Shown here piece by piece: positions 18,206 through 26,673 of a stretch of 64,000 nucleotides of DNA. How positions within the stretch are numbered: the stretch's first letter is position 1; each line of letters opens with the position of its first letter. Both the position numbers and the translations under genes were made by a program. The stretch comes from Bacillus sp. Marseille-P3661. Its GTDB lineage: Bacteria > Bacillota > Bacilli > Bacillales > Bacillaceae_J. The stretch covers positions 149,527 through 213,526 of the forward strand of contig NZ_LT965957.1 of assembly GCF_900240995.1 (NCBI RefSeq), written 5' to 3'. The notes under the pieces were generated by a model. It was not told the origin of the DNA. It was given only the letters and a program-made list of their open reading frames with translations, and made no database searches.

Positions 18206-19327
18206 CTAATCAGGTAGAAGAGGTTCAAATTCACTAGTTATAGTTTGGTAACCATTATTTTCAGAATATGCTTCCTCTCTTTGTAAGCCAAGCAACTCCA
18301 TGATAGGTAAGTCACTAGCAGAGAAAAGGTACGCATCCTCATTTGATGTGACAGCGTGTTCGTGCCATGCCCAGTTTGGCACAACAAAGTAATCACCTTT
18401 AGACCAGCTGAATTTTTCACCATTGATAATTGTATAGCCTGCGCCTTTATATACTTGGTAAATAGTAGCACTTGTATGTCTGTGGGCTTTAGATCTGTAA
18501 CCATTAGGTAACTTTTGCATCCAGGCAGCAATATTCGGATTTGCGTTTTTACCTGTAGAAGGATTTATATACTCTACTGCATAGCCATCAAAAGGATCAG
18601 GATCATATTTACTTAAACCCGAAAGTGCCTTCTCAGTTTGTGCCCACTTAAATGTTGAAAGTGGGGCAATTTGTTTGTTTCGATCAGAAATCGGTCTTAC
18701 CATTCCACCTTCATAGCGATGACTTTTAAAGTTATCTGGAAATGAAGGGGATTCAATTCCCTGATTGTATGGTTCAAAAAATGTTCCGCCGGTACTATAA
18801 ATAAATGGAATATCTAAACAATCCATCCATATCATCGGACCATCACCAGTATGGCCGTGACCATGCCATAAGCCTTGAGGTGTAACTAAAAAATCGCCTT
18901 CATTCATGAACACTCTCTCGCCTTCAACGATGCTAAAAGCTCCTTCACCATTTGTAATAAAACGCAATGCACTCTGGGTATGACGATGTGATGGTGCAAT
19001 TTCACCTGGTAAGATGAGTTGAACAGCTGCATAAAGAGTTTGCGTTGTCGACCCCCAACCACATGGCTGCCTATTTACCAAACCAGGATTTTGCAAGTAT
19101 AATGCACGTCTTTCACCACCACGCTCTGGTGTAAAGATATCCTTTGCTTGCATTAGCTTTTGATAAAGCGTTTCCCACTTCCATAAATAGGGTACAGCTT
19201 GTGGCTGTGGTTCTTTATGCATAAGTTTCGGAATTGCATCCCACAGTGGTCCTAAATGATATTTTTCTATTTCTTTATTAAAATCTTTGACAATATCGCT
19301 ATCGAAAAAGGATAATTTTTCAGCCAT
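18206..19327 (-). CDS. Gentisate 1,2-dioxygenase
   Basis: 373 residues with two cupin domains, the usual size of the bacterial enzyme. The first cupin carries the iron site His114-Arg-His116 (PSHRH), with His155 or a neighbouring His in LWHGHGH. PCGWGSTTQTLYAAVQLILPGE is typical of the family. The second cupin has SKAHRHTSATIYQV and WAWHEHAV. It opens the gentisate ring between C1 and C2 to give maleylpyruvate. It lies eight bases after the hydrolase-DinB fusion gene, so the two steps are co-expressed. Confidence 0.94.
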   Translation of the reverse strand: MAEKLSFFDSDIVKDFNKEIEKYHLGPLWDAIPKLMHKEPQPQAVPYLWKWETLYQKLMQAKDIFTPERGGERRALYLQNPGLVNRQPCGWGSTTQTLYAAVQLILPGEIAPSHRHTQSALRFITNGEGAFSIVEGERVFMNEGDFLVTPQGLWHGHGHTGDGPMIWMDCLDIPFIYSTGGTFFEPYNQGIESPSFPDNFKSHRYEGGMVRPISDRNKQIAPLSTFKWAQTEKALSGLSKYDPDPFDGYAVEYINPSTGKNANPNIAAWMQKLPNGYRSKAHRHTSATIYQVYKGAGYTIINGEKFSWSKGDYFVVPNWAWHEHAVTSNEDAYLFSASDLPIMELLGLQREEAYSENNGYQTITSEFEPLLPD

Positions 19328-19335
19328 GCCTTCAC

Positions 19336-20748
19336 CTACTTTCCTAGCTTTTTAGCAATGTTTCTTTCAACCTGTTTAATATGGCCATCTAAATGCTCAA
19401 CCATAAAATGATCTAACAAAAATGAAAGTGGTTTCACTCCAAATTTAGGATTTCGATGTTCGGTTACAAGCGTTAAATAGCTATCATCTAAATCGATTAA
19501 TTTATCATGAATAACAGTTTTAAAATCACTTATTTCGGCTAAAGTATCTTCAACCGAATTGTAGCTGGAAGCTGCAACTGCAGCTAGTCTCTCCGGATCA
19601 TCCAGGCCTCTTCCCCATTTATCATTTGGATTTCTAACCACTCGGAGTAACTCATTTAACCAGTAGCGGTTTATTTCTTCAACATGGCATACGATTTCCG
19701 CAATTGACCATTCCTTTTCTGATGGTTTCCAATTCACCATATCAAGCGGTTGTTCACGAACAATTGAAATAAATTGATCTATACGGCTATGTATCGCCGC
19801 TATATAGTTTCGAATAAGATCTTTTTGTATTTGTCTTACAGTATTCGTTAATGTGCCAATTCCATCAACTATTATTTCGACCCGATCACCATCCTTTAAG
19901 AATAGTTTGGGTTCCCGTGCTACCCCTACCCCTCCTGGCGTGCCCGTACAAATCACATCTCCCGGCTCAAGAGTCATAACGTGTGATATATATTCAACTA
20001 AGTATGGCACATCAAACACCAATTGATTTGTATTTGAACGTTGCCGTTCTTCACCGTTTACTCTTAACACAACCTCCAATTCATGCGGTGCCATTAATTC
20101 ATCTGTTGTTACTAAACACGGCCCCATCGGCGCACTGCCATCTAAGGCTTTTCCCTGTAACCATTGCAACGTTCTAGTTTGGAGATCCCTCGCGGATACA
20201 TCGTTTACGATTGTGTAGCCTACTACATAATCTAGCGCATTTTCTTTTGTAACTTCTTTTGCACGTCTTCCAATTACAATCGCAAATTCTGCCTCATAAT
20301 CTAGCTGGTTAGTTATTGAAGATAAAGGTATATCGTCTCCGGGACCAATAACAGCATTGGAAAACTTCGCAAATAATACTGGGTATGTAGGTATCTCACG
20401 CCCCATTTCAAGAATATGATCACGATAATTAAGTCCAACACAAATCATTTTTCTTGGTTTTGGTACAGGTGCAGAAATAGTTACATCCTCTATATTTAAC
20501 ACGAACTCGCTTTCCATTCTTTTCTCAATGAACTCTATGGCACGTTTAGCTGCACTTAAACTTTTTTTTCCACCTTCATAAAACTTCATTGGATGTGCTG
20601 ATACCCTAGCATTTGCAAGTGAAACAGCATTATTTTCACCTAAGGATTCTAGCATGCTTTTATAAGCTTTGTTTAGATCAACGATTTGGCCATTTACTAA
20701 TGCACCTATCCTTTTGCCTTCACCAGCTTCAAACGTTACAAGTTTCAT
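19336..20748 (-). CDS. Fumarylacetoacetate/fumarylpyruvate hydrolase fused to a C-terminal DinB-like domain
   Basis: About 470 residues, far longer than the ~280-300 of a typical FAH hydrolase. Residues ~90-305 are the FAH fold: GLNYRDHILEMG, metal-binding DYEAEFAIVIG, NDVSARDLQ, and GTPGGVG. From about 320 to the end is a DinB-like four-helix domain: WSIAEIVCHVEEINRYW and SFLLDHFMVEHLDGHIKQVE, giving a plausible metal triad from His355, His447 or Glu451, and His452/His456. The FAH part should cleave fumarylpyruvate to fumarate and pyruvate. The DinB/MDMPI superfamily includes thiol-dependent maleylpyruvate isomerase and bacillithiol transferases. ATG 20748 is preferred over 20781 because GGGGGT lies upstream. 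Confidence 0.9.
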   Translation of the reverse strand: MKLVTFEAGEGKRIGALVNGQIVDLNKAYKSMLESLGENNAVSLANARVSAHPMKFYEGGKKSLSAAKRAIEFIEKRMESEFVLNIEDVTISAPVPKPRKMICVGLNYRDHILEMGREIPTYPVLFAKFSNAVIGPGDDIPLSSITNQLDYEAEFAIVIGRRAKEVTKENALDYVVGYTIVNDVSARDLQTRTLQWLQGKALDGSAPMGPCLVTTDELMAPHELEVVLRVNGEERQRSNTNQLVFDVPYLVEYISHVMTLEPGDVICTGTPGGVGVAREPKLFLKDGDRVEIIVDGIGTLTNTVRQIQKDLIRNYIAAIHSRIDQFISIVREQPLDMVNWKPSEKEWSIAEIVCHVEEINRYWLNELLRVVRNPNDKWGRGLDDPERLAAVAASSYNSVEDTLAEISDFKTVIHDKLIDLDDSYLTLVTEHRNPKFGVKPLSFLLDHFMVEHLDGHIKQVERNIAKKLGK

Positions 20749-20802
20749 CTTATTTTTACCCCCAGACTTAAGATTACCCATTCGCTTTAATATAGAAAAA
20801 CA

Positions 20803-20830
20803 CGTAATTTGCTAAAAGTAGCAAATTACG
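20803..20830 (-). terminator. Terminator between UbiD and hydrolase-DinB genes
   Basis: A perfect 12-bp stem, CGTAATTTGCTA / TAGCAAATTACG, around a 4-base loop. On the minus strand it is followed by TGTTTTTC. It lies after the UbiD gene and may reduce read-through into the gentisate genes. Confidence 0.8.
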
Positions 20831-20854
20831 ATGCCTTTTCTACCAAAAAAACTA

Positions 20855-22336
20855 TTACTCTTCATGATAGAAATTTAGTTTAGGTGGCTTTCCAGGTAAA
20901 CCCAAATCGCCCCAACGATTAGCAATATCATTATAAATCGACTGTCTGATTGCTGTTCGCTTAGCAAATGTTTTGATATGTTTATGGTTTTTACACGCAT
21001 TTATTAATGCCTTTGAAGCATAAGGCCTTTGCTCTGGAGGATTTTGAGTAGGATCCAACCATGTAGACCAAGTATTTCTTAAAATATCGATATCATCTAC
21101 CGGATTACTACGTGTTGCCATCGCCCATACTACATCATTAATATTGGTTGGATCGACATCATCATCAACCGCAATAATCCATTTTGCAAAATAGGCGGAA
21201 GATGGGGCCTGAGCAGCAATTGAAAGTGCCTGTGATACATGTCCAGGGTACATTTGTTCAATTGAAATCACCGTCATTCCAAAACCTGCTGCGGCTTGTG
21301 GAACAGAATACACTCCTTTAATGCCAGGAATGCCTAATTTATCAAATTCATCTAGCAATTTTGCAGATCGCATATAAGCTAGAAATACTTCTTGCTCACA
21401 AGCAGGATAATCTGCCATTAATGCTCCAGTGGATATAGGGTCATTTCGAAAATGGATTGCTTCGATCGATATCGTCGGAGCATCCTCTCCAGGTCGACCG
21501 TAATAGCCTGTAAATTCTCCAAACGGACCTTCAAATTTAAAATTATCGGGATACACATAGCCCTCAATAATGATTTCAGCATTTGCAGGAATGAGTAAGT
21601 CTGTCACTTTCCCTTTTGTGACCTCAATCGGACTTCCAGTAATGCCGCCGGCGATATCATACTCACAATCTCTACGACCTGCTCCCATGGATCCTACAAC
21701 CATCATCAGCGGATCAATTCCCCATGCTGCTGCGATTGGCATAGGCTTGCCTTGTTTGAAGTACTTCTCCATATGCTGTCGTCCATCTTTTCCAGGAGAA
21801 AACATCACACCTACTTCTTTATCGTTGTGAACCATTTGCCGATAGGTTCCAACATTCAAAATTCCTGTTTCAGGATCCCTTGTTATAACAATATCTGCTG
21901 TACCAATATAATTGCCGCCATCTAAAGGCCAATGTTTTGGTGCAGGGAAATTATGAACATGGATGTCCTCACCCACCAATGTATTTTCATAGATAGGAGC
22001 TTTAGCTTGTTCAACCTCGATTGGTGGAATCCGTTCTTTTAATTTTTCTCTGATTGCATGTATCATTTCCATCTCAGATACATCTGAAGAAATACCTAAA
22101 GTAAGTGCAAGACGTTCTTTACTAGATCCTATTAAATTAAAAAGTACGCGGCTATCAGGGTAGCCTTTTACATTTTCAAATAGCAGTGCTGGCGAAGGGG
22201 TTTCGTTCGCCACCATATATGTGATGGCTGTCATTTCTTCATTTGGGTCAACTTGCTCGGTTAGCCGCTGTAACAAGTTTTGCTGCTCTACCTTTTCTAT
22301 CCATTCTCTTAAGTCTTTTGGCGCTTTAATGTTCAA
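20855..22336 (-). CDS. UbiD-family decarboxylase
   Basis: About 493 residues, the usual UbiD length. Recognisable parts are the N-terminal LREWIEKVEQQNLL, ALLFENVKGYPD, GTYRQMVHNDKEVGV, AAWGIDP, GRRDCEYDIAGGITGSPIEV and EFTGYYGRPGEDAP. These enzymes use prenylated FMN to (de)carboxylate aromatic or unsaturated acids, and they need a UbiX prenyltransferase, which is not in this window. The start is probably TTG 22336, nine bases after GGAGG; TTG 22342 is only three bases from it. It likely feeds or drains an aromatic acid in the same pathway. Confidence 0.92.
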   Translation of the reverse strand: MNIKAPKDLREWIEKVEQQNLLQRLTEQVDPNEEMTAITYMVANETPSPALLFENVKGYPDSRVLFNLIGSSKERLALTLGISSDVSEMEMIHAIREKLKERIPPIEVEQAKAPIYENTLVGEDIHVHNFPAPKHWPLDGGNYIGTADIVITRDPETGILNVGTYRQMVHNDKEVGVMFSPGKDGRQHMEKYFKQGKPMPIAAAWGIDPLMMVVGSMGAGRRDCEYDIAGGITGSPIEVTKGKVTDLLIPANAEIIIEGYVYPDNFKFEGPFGEFTGYYGRPGEDAPTISIEAIHFRNDPISTGALMADYPACEQEVFLAYMRSAKLLDEFDKLGIPGIKGVYSVPQAAAGFGMTVISIEQMYPGHVSQALSIAAQAPSSAYFAKWIIAVDDDVDPTNINDVVWAMATRSNPVDDIDILRNTWSTWLDPTQNPPEQRPYASKALINACKNHKHIKTFAKRTAIRQSIYNDIANRWGDLGLPGKPPKLNFYHEE

Positions 22337-22371
22337 AATCAATAACCTCCACTTAGAAAGTTGTAATTGTT

Positions 22372-24273
22372 TTACATATTCGTATTTATCTGGATTGAAC
22401 TATTTCTTCTTGTGATAAGTTGTAAAATCACTAGTACAATCGTTAGGCAAGCTGCCGTTATTAATACATAGGTGTTCGAACCAAAGTATAATAATGCGTT
22501 CATAAACACAATAATTCGCAATGGCATATTAAGTGTAGTTAAGGCAAATCCTTGAAGAGAAACAGCTATTAGGAGACCTGATATTATAATCTTAAGGGTA
22601 ACTAGTAATACTTGAACAAAAGTGCCTTCCATTAATAATTCTGGATTATAGGCAAATGCAATTGAAATCAAGAACGTGGCTGCACCTAATCGAACCGCTT
22701 CAAAACCGGTTTCCCATACATTGGATTTACTAATGCTACACGCCACATAAACAGCCAGACATACTGGTGGTGTAATAAATGATGCCAACCCCCAAAAGAC
22801 TACATATAAATGTGCCTGCATTGCTGTTAAGCCCAGCGTTACTAAAGCCGGAGCAGTTAAAGTGGCTAGCGTAACATATGCGGAAATAACATCTAGGCCC
22901 ATTCCTAAAATAAGGCTTACGATTCCAATTAAAATTAATGTTAATATTAAATTACCCATTCCAATATCAACAATAAAGCTTGAGATTTTAACACCTAATC
23001 CTGAAAGTTGGAAGGCTCCGATTAACATCCCTACGCTCGCAGTTACAACGGCAATAATGAGCCAGGCAGGAATACATTCAATGAATGACTCCCAAATATT
23101 CTTTGGCGTAAGTCGATGTTTAGGATTTTTAGAGAAAAAACTAAAAAGCACTATAAAAGGTAAAGAATACAAGCCAGCGATTTCTGGACTTTGTTGCTGA
23201 ATAGTAATAAAGTAAAACAGTATTAAAATTGGCGGAAGATAGTACCAGCCTGATAAAAATACAGGTAAAATTTTCGGTAAATCTTTCTTAGGAGTAGATG
23301 GAATATTCATTTTCACCGCATTTAAATGTACAGATAAAAAAAGAACAAGATAGTATAATAAAGCTGGAATAACTGCAGCTTTCATAATATCTAAATACGA
23401 AACATTCAACCACTCAGCCATAATAAATGCAACCGAACCCATGACAGGAGGGAGTATCATTCCACCCGTTGATGCTACAGCTTCAACACCACCAGCAAAA
23501 GCCGGCTTATAGCCTATCTTTTTCATTAAAGGTATCGTAATGACTCCACTTGTTGCTACATTACTAGAAGGCGAGCCAGACAATGATCCTAAAAACGCAC
23601 TTCCTAATACAGCTGCCTTAGCTGGTCCCCCTCGCGACCAGCCAGTTATAGCTATCGCTAAATCGAGAAACCAATCGCCTGCACCAGATTTCTGCAATAG
23701 TTGTCCGAATATTAGGAAAACTATAATGATAGACGTAGCAATCCCTAATGGTAGACCATATATTCCACCTGTACCTACATAGAATGCGTACGTTAATCGA
23801 TCTAATGTAAATCCAGGTCCATGTAAAAGCCCTGGTAAAAAATGTTGGTACGAGGCCATAAGCAGCATGATAACGATCAAAATGGGTAAAACCCACCCAG
23901 TTAATCTTCGTACAGCCTCTAATAAGGAGATTGCTAAAAATAAAGCTAAGAAGATTCCCAAAACGTCTAAATATCCGTACGAACTATACTCAATAACGCG
24001 GGAATTATAGAATAGTGCAACATAAGCTGTTCCAACTAAACCCATCAGCAAAAATATAACATCTAAAGCTTTCCTTATTTTACTATTACCTGTATCATTT
24101 TGTTGCCCAAAACGAAGAAAGACTAATATTAATATAAATATTAGACTAATAGCGCGATGAACTGTAGCTGGGACAATAAATCCTAGCATTGTTGGTAATC
24201 CACTTATAACGATAATCTCATATAAAGCCGTTATTCCGGCTATTATATTAAGTACCTTTTTTGAAGTAGTAAT
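22372..24273 (-). CDS. TRAP transporter fused permease (second), probable ATT start
   Basis: About 633 residues, a close relative of the permease at 11522: same motifs GWSRGGPAKAAVL, SGSPSSNVATSG and ASTGGMILPPVMGS, and many membrane helices. The only upstream in-frame ATG (24306) lies in the loop of a hairpin without a ribosome binding site. In contrast AAGGGAGGG stands six bases before an ATT at 24273. Counting from that ATT the protein aligns end to end with the paralogue (xTTSKKVL against MKNSKIIL). Non-AUG ATT starts are known but rare. The gene follows its TAXI binding-protein gene directly. Confidence 0.88.
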   Translation of the reverse strand: MTTSKKVLNIIAGITALYEIIVISGLPTMLGFIVPATVHRAISLIFILILVFLRFGQQNDTGNSKIRKALDVIFLLMGLVGTAYVALFYNSRVIEYSSYGYLDVLGIFLALFLAISLLEAVRRLTGWVLPILIVIMLLMASYQHFLPGLLHGPGFTLDRLTYAFYVGTGGIYGLPLGIATSIIIVFLIFGQLLQKSGAGDWFLDLAIAITGWSRGGPAKAAVLGSAFLGSLSGSPSSNVATSGVITIPLMKKIGYKPAFAGGVEAVASTGGMILPPVMGSVAFIMAEWLNVSYLDIMKAAVIPALLYYLVLFLSVHLNAVKMNIPSTPKKDLPKILPVFLSGWYYLPPILILFYFITIQQQSPEIAGLYSLPFIVLFSFFSKNPKHRLTPKNIWESFIECIPAWLIIAVVTASVGMLIGAFQLSGLGVKISSFIVDIGMGNLILTLILIGIVSLILGMGLDVISAYVTLATLTAPALVTLGLTAMQAHLYVVFWGLASFITPPVCLAVYVACSISKSNVWETGFEAVRLGAATFLISIAFAYNPELLMEGTFVQVLLVTLKIIISGLLIAVSLQGFALTTLNMPLRIIVFMNALLYFGSNTYVLITAACLTIVLVILQLITRRNSSIQINTNM

Positions 24274-24291
24274 AGTACTCCCTCCCTTAGG

Positions 24292-24321
24292 AATTCCGGA
24301 ATCCATAGAGATTCCGGAATT
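24292..24321 (-). other. Intercistronic hairpin between TAXI binding protein and TRAP permease
   Basis: AATTCCGGAATC / GATTCCGGAATT is a perfect 12-bp inverted repeat with a 6-base loop, 15 bases after the TAXI stop codon. There is no T-run. Such hairpins after binding-protein genes commonly protect the upstream mRNA and lower permease expression. It contains the ATG that would otherwise start the permease. Confidence 0.7.
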
Positions 24322-24336
24322 TTATATTCTATTAGG

Positions 24337-25449
24337 TTATTTTAATAATTCATCTTGTCGTTTTTGCAGTTCATCTGTCCAAATTCCCTTTTCTTCAAAA
24401 TACTTGATTGCTCCTGGATGGAACGGTACTGAAAAATTAGTATTCTTTATACTATTTTCAGCAACCCAAGCACCTCCGCTTGCATGAACAGCACTTAGTT
24501 GGTCTTTATTCTCATCTAGGCCTTTAACGATTTCATAAACTAACTCGTCTGATAGACTGCTAGCACCTGCTAACACTGTTGAATACGTTAAGAATGGATA
24601 ATCCTCGTCTTGACCTTTATACGTTCCCGCTGGATTAACAGATATAAAAGCTCCATTAGTTACATTTGGATGATTCATAATTTCTTGCATTTTGTCATCT
24701 GTAATCTTAACAAATACGACATCGGTTGTTTGTGCTAACTGGGCAACTTGCGGGGTAGCAATTCCCCCTGGTAAAACAACAGCGTCTACAGTTCCCTGTT
24801 CCAACGCTTGGACGGTCTCATTCGTTTCAGAAGTTTGCATGACTTTTACATCGTCCTCAGTAAGCCCATATACATCCAATACCGTTGCGGTAAATTCATC
24901 GATACTTTTTAATGCTGGTCTTTTTCCAATAAGCCGCTTACCTTTTAAATCGGCAGGTGTTTCAATACCAGCATCTGCTCGCGCAATCAAATAAACTCCT
25001 GTTTCTTGTCCTTGAAGAACTTGTCTCACGTCAACTTTTTGTTCGAAAGGTTCCTCACCTGCATAAGCTCTTCTTAACGCCCATGTGTGAACCATACCCA
25101 TATCTGTTTTACCATCACCTATTGCACGTAATGTTGCATCTGCTCCGCCAGTAGTAATCGCACTGGCTGATATACTTGTATTCTTAGAAACAATATCTGC
25201 AAAGCCTACTGTTAAAATATTATAAAGACTTCCTGCAGAAGAAGTTCCAATGCTTACCGTTTGTTTTTCTTTTGCTTTTTCGTCATTTCCACCTTGTTCT
25301 TGTTGGGTATTCCCTCCGTTTCCACTATCTGTAGCTGACGAATTTGTAGAATTTGTAGAATTTGAATTTGTAGAGCTACATGCAGCTAAAAAAAATAGAA
25401 AAAGTACCGATAGAATTAAAGTCTTGTAATTCACCTTCTGAATTTTCAT
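24337..25449 (-). CDS. TAXI-family TRAP transporter solute-binding lipoprotein (third)
   Basis: 370 residues. Signal peptide with lipobox LAAC, then an STNSNSTNST-type repetitive Ser/Thr/Asn linker that tethers the domain to the lipid anchor. VSIGTSSAGSLYNILTVGFA is the TAXI signature. It directly precedes the permease at 22372-24273 and should be its binding protein. AAGGAGG lies before ATG 25449. The substrate is unknown. Confidence 0.93.
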   Translation of the reverse strand: MKIQKVNYKTLILSVLFLFFLAACSSTNSNSTNSTNSSATDSGNGGNTQQEQGGNDEKAKEKQTVSIGTSSAGSLYNILTVGFADIVSKNTSISASAITTGGADATLRAIGDGKTDMGMVHTWALRRAYAGEEPFEQKVDVRQVLQGQETGVYLIARADAGIETPADLKGKRLIGKRPALKSIDEFTATVLDVYGLTEDDVKVMQTSETNETVQALEQGTVDAVVLPGGIATPQVAQLAQTTDVVFVKITDDKMQEIMNHPNVTNGAFISVNPAGTYKGQDEDYPFLTYSTVLAGASSLSDELVYEIVKGLDENKDQLSAVHASGGAWVAENSIKNTNFSVPFHPGAIKYFEEKGIWTDELQKRQDELLK

Positions 25450-25484
25450 TTACCTAACCTCCTTGTAATAATTATTTTTTAGAT

Positions 25485-26654
25485 TTAAAGTGTTTTTACC
25501 GATTTAAAAACACTAGGAGTAAATTGTTTCAACTTTGGCATCACACCTTCTGCAAAACGATTCATATTCTCAATTACCTGGTTATGCGGCATCGTTCCAA
25601 ACTGCAGCATCGGAACAACCATACCAGCTCCTACCTTATCAGCGATTTCCATAATCGTTTCAGCAACAGTATCTGCACTTCCAACAATCGCATATTTCGT
25701 TTCGATTAATTCCTCATATGGCTTTCCTCTTGTCGCACCACCCTTCATTTTTAATACTGCTTCCATTGAGCGTTCAGATAAGTAGCCTGGTGGAAATAAC
25801 GATTGCGGTGGGCGATGTTGTAGTTTTTGCACTAAATATTCTAAATGCGGCTTCGCTTCGTTATAGGCTTTTTCATCTGTGTCACTTATATATACCGGCA
25901 TCGCCCAACCTACTTGGTCCTCCGTAGGAGTATAGCCAAAATCCTCCTGACAGGCATGATGGAAACTCCCCAACACTTTTTCGATGTTCTTGATTGGGCT
26001 GAATGTTTGCAGCAATGTATAGTGGTTTTCAGCTACCCAATCAATAGTTTCTCCGCTCCCCTGAGTAGGAATCCATATTGGAGGATGTGGATCCTGATAA
26101 GGCCGTGGCCACGGATTTACGTACCTTGCACTATAATGCTCCCCGTACCATTCGAACGGACCTGGTTTTGTCCAGGCTGCGAGTATTAAATCATGTGCTT
26201 CATGGAATCGATCTCTAGAGGTAGTAGGATCAATCGGAAATACATGGTATTCACTTCCTATACCTCTCACAAATCCACAAATAATTCGCCCCTTGCTCAT
26301 GTTATCTAACATTGCTACTTCCTCGGCAATCCTTAATGGATGCTGTCGTAAAGGGAGTGCATTACCTAATAATGCAATTTTCACCTTAGAGGTTCGTTGT
26401 ACTAATGCCGATGCCACTACATTAGGGCTAGGCATTAATCCATAAGCTGTTTGATGATGTTCATTTACACAAATGCCATCAAATCCTAAATCTTCTGCAT
26501 AGCTTAATTCTGTTAAGTAATTTTCGTATAATTCAGCACCCTTTTTAGGATCATAATTTTCATTGGAATATGTTACCCATGAAGATTTGTTATTTTCTTT
26601 AAAATCATCTGGCAAGTACTGCCAAGGCATTAAATGAAACATAAATACTTTCAA
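25485..26654 (-). CDS. LLM-class flavin-dependent oxygenase (luciferase-like monooxygenase)
   Basis: 389 residues with the bacterial-luciferase TIM-barrel: EDLGFDGICVNEHHQTAYG near the N-terminus, then IALLGNALPLRQHPLRIAEEVAMLDNMSKGR and RVNPWPRP-like substrate segments. It is the oxygenase half of a two-component FMNH2-dependent monooxygenase. The start is TTG behind AGGAGGGG. The FMN reductase gene at 27540 and the alpha/beta hydrolase between them suggest a set that oxygenates then hydrolyses a small substrate. Confidence 0.9.
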   Translation of the reverse strand: MKVFMFHLMPWQYLPDDFKENNKSSWVTYSNENYDPKKGAELYENYLTELSYAEDLGFDGICVNEHHQTAYGLMPSPNVVASALVQRTSKVKIALLGNALPLRQHPLRIAEEVAMLDNMSKGRIICGFVRGIGSEYHVFPIDPTTSRDRFHEAHDLILAAWTKPGPFEWYGEHYSARYVNPWPRPYQDPHPPIWIPTQGSGETIDWVAENHYTLLQTFSPIKNIEKVLGSFHHACQEDFGYTPTEDQVGWAMPVYISDTDEKAYNEAKPHLEYLVQKLQHRPPQSLFPPGYLSERSMEAVLKMKGGATRGKPYEELIETKYAIVGSADTVAETIMEIADKVGAGMVVPMLQFGTMPHNQVIENMNRFAEGVMPKLKQFTPSVFKSVKTL

Positions 26655-26673
26655 TGAGTTCCCCTCCTACTGT

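Noticed and set aside
24274-24306. ATG 24306 as start of the second TRAP permease
   Set aside because: It lacks a ribosome binding site, lies in a hairpin loop, and makes the protein 11 residues longer than its paralogue at the N-terminus.
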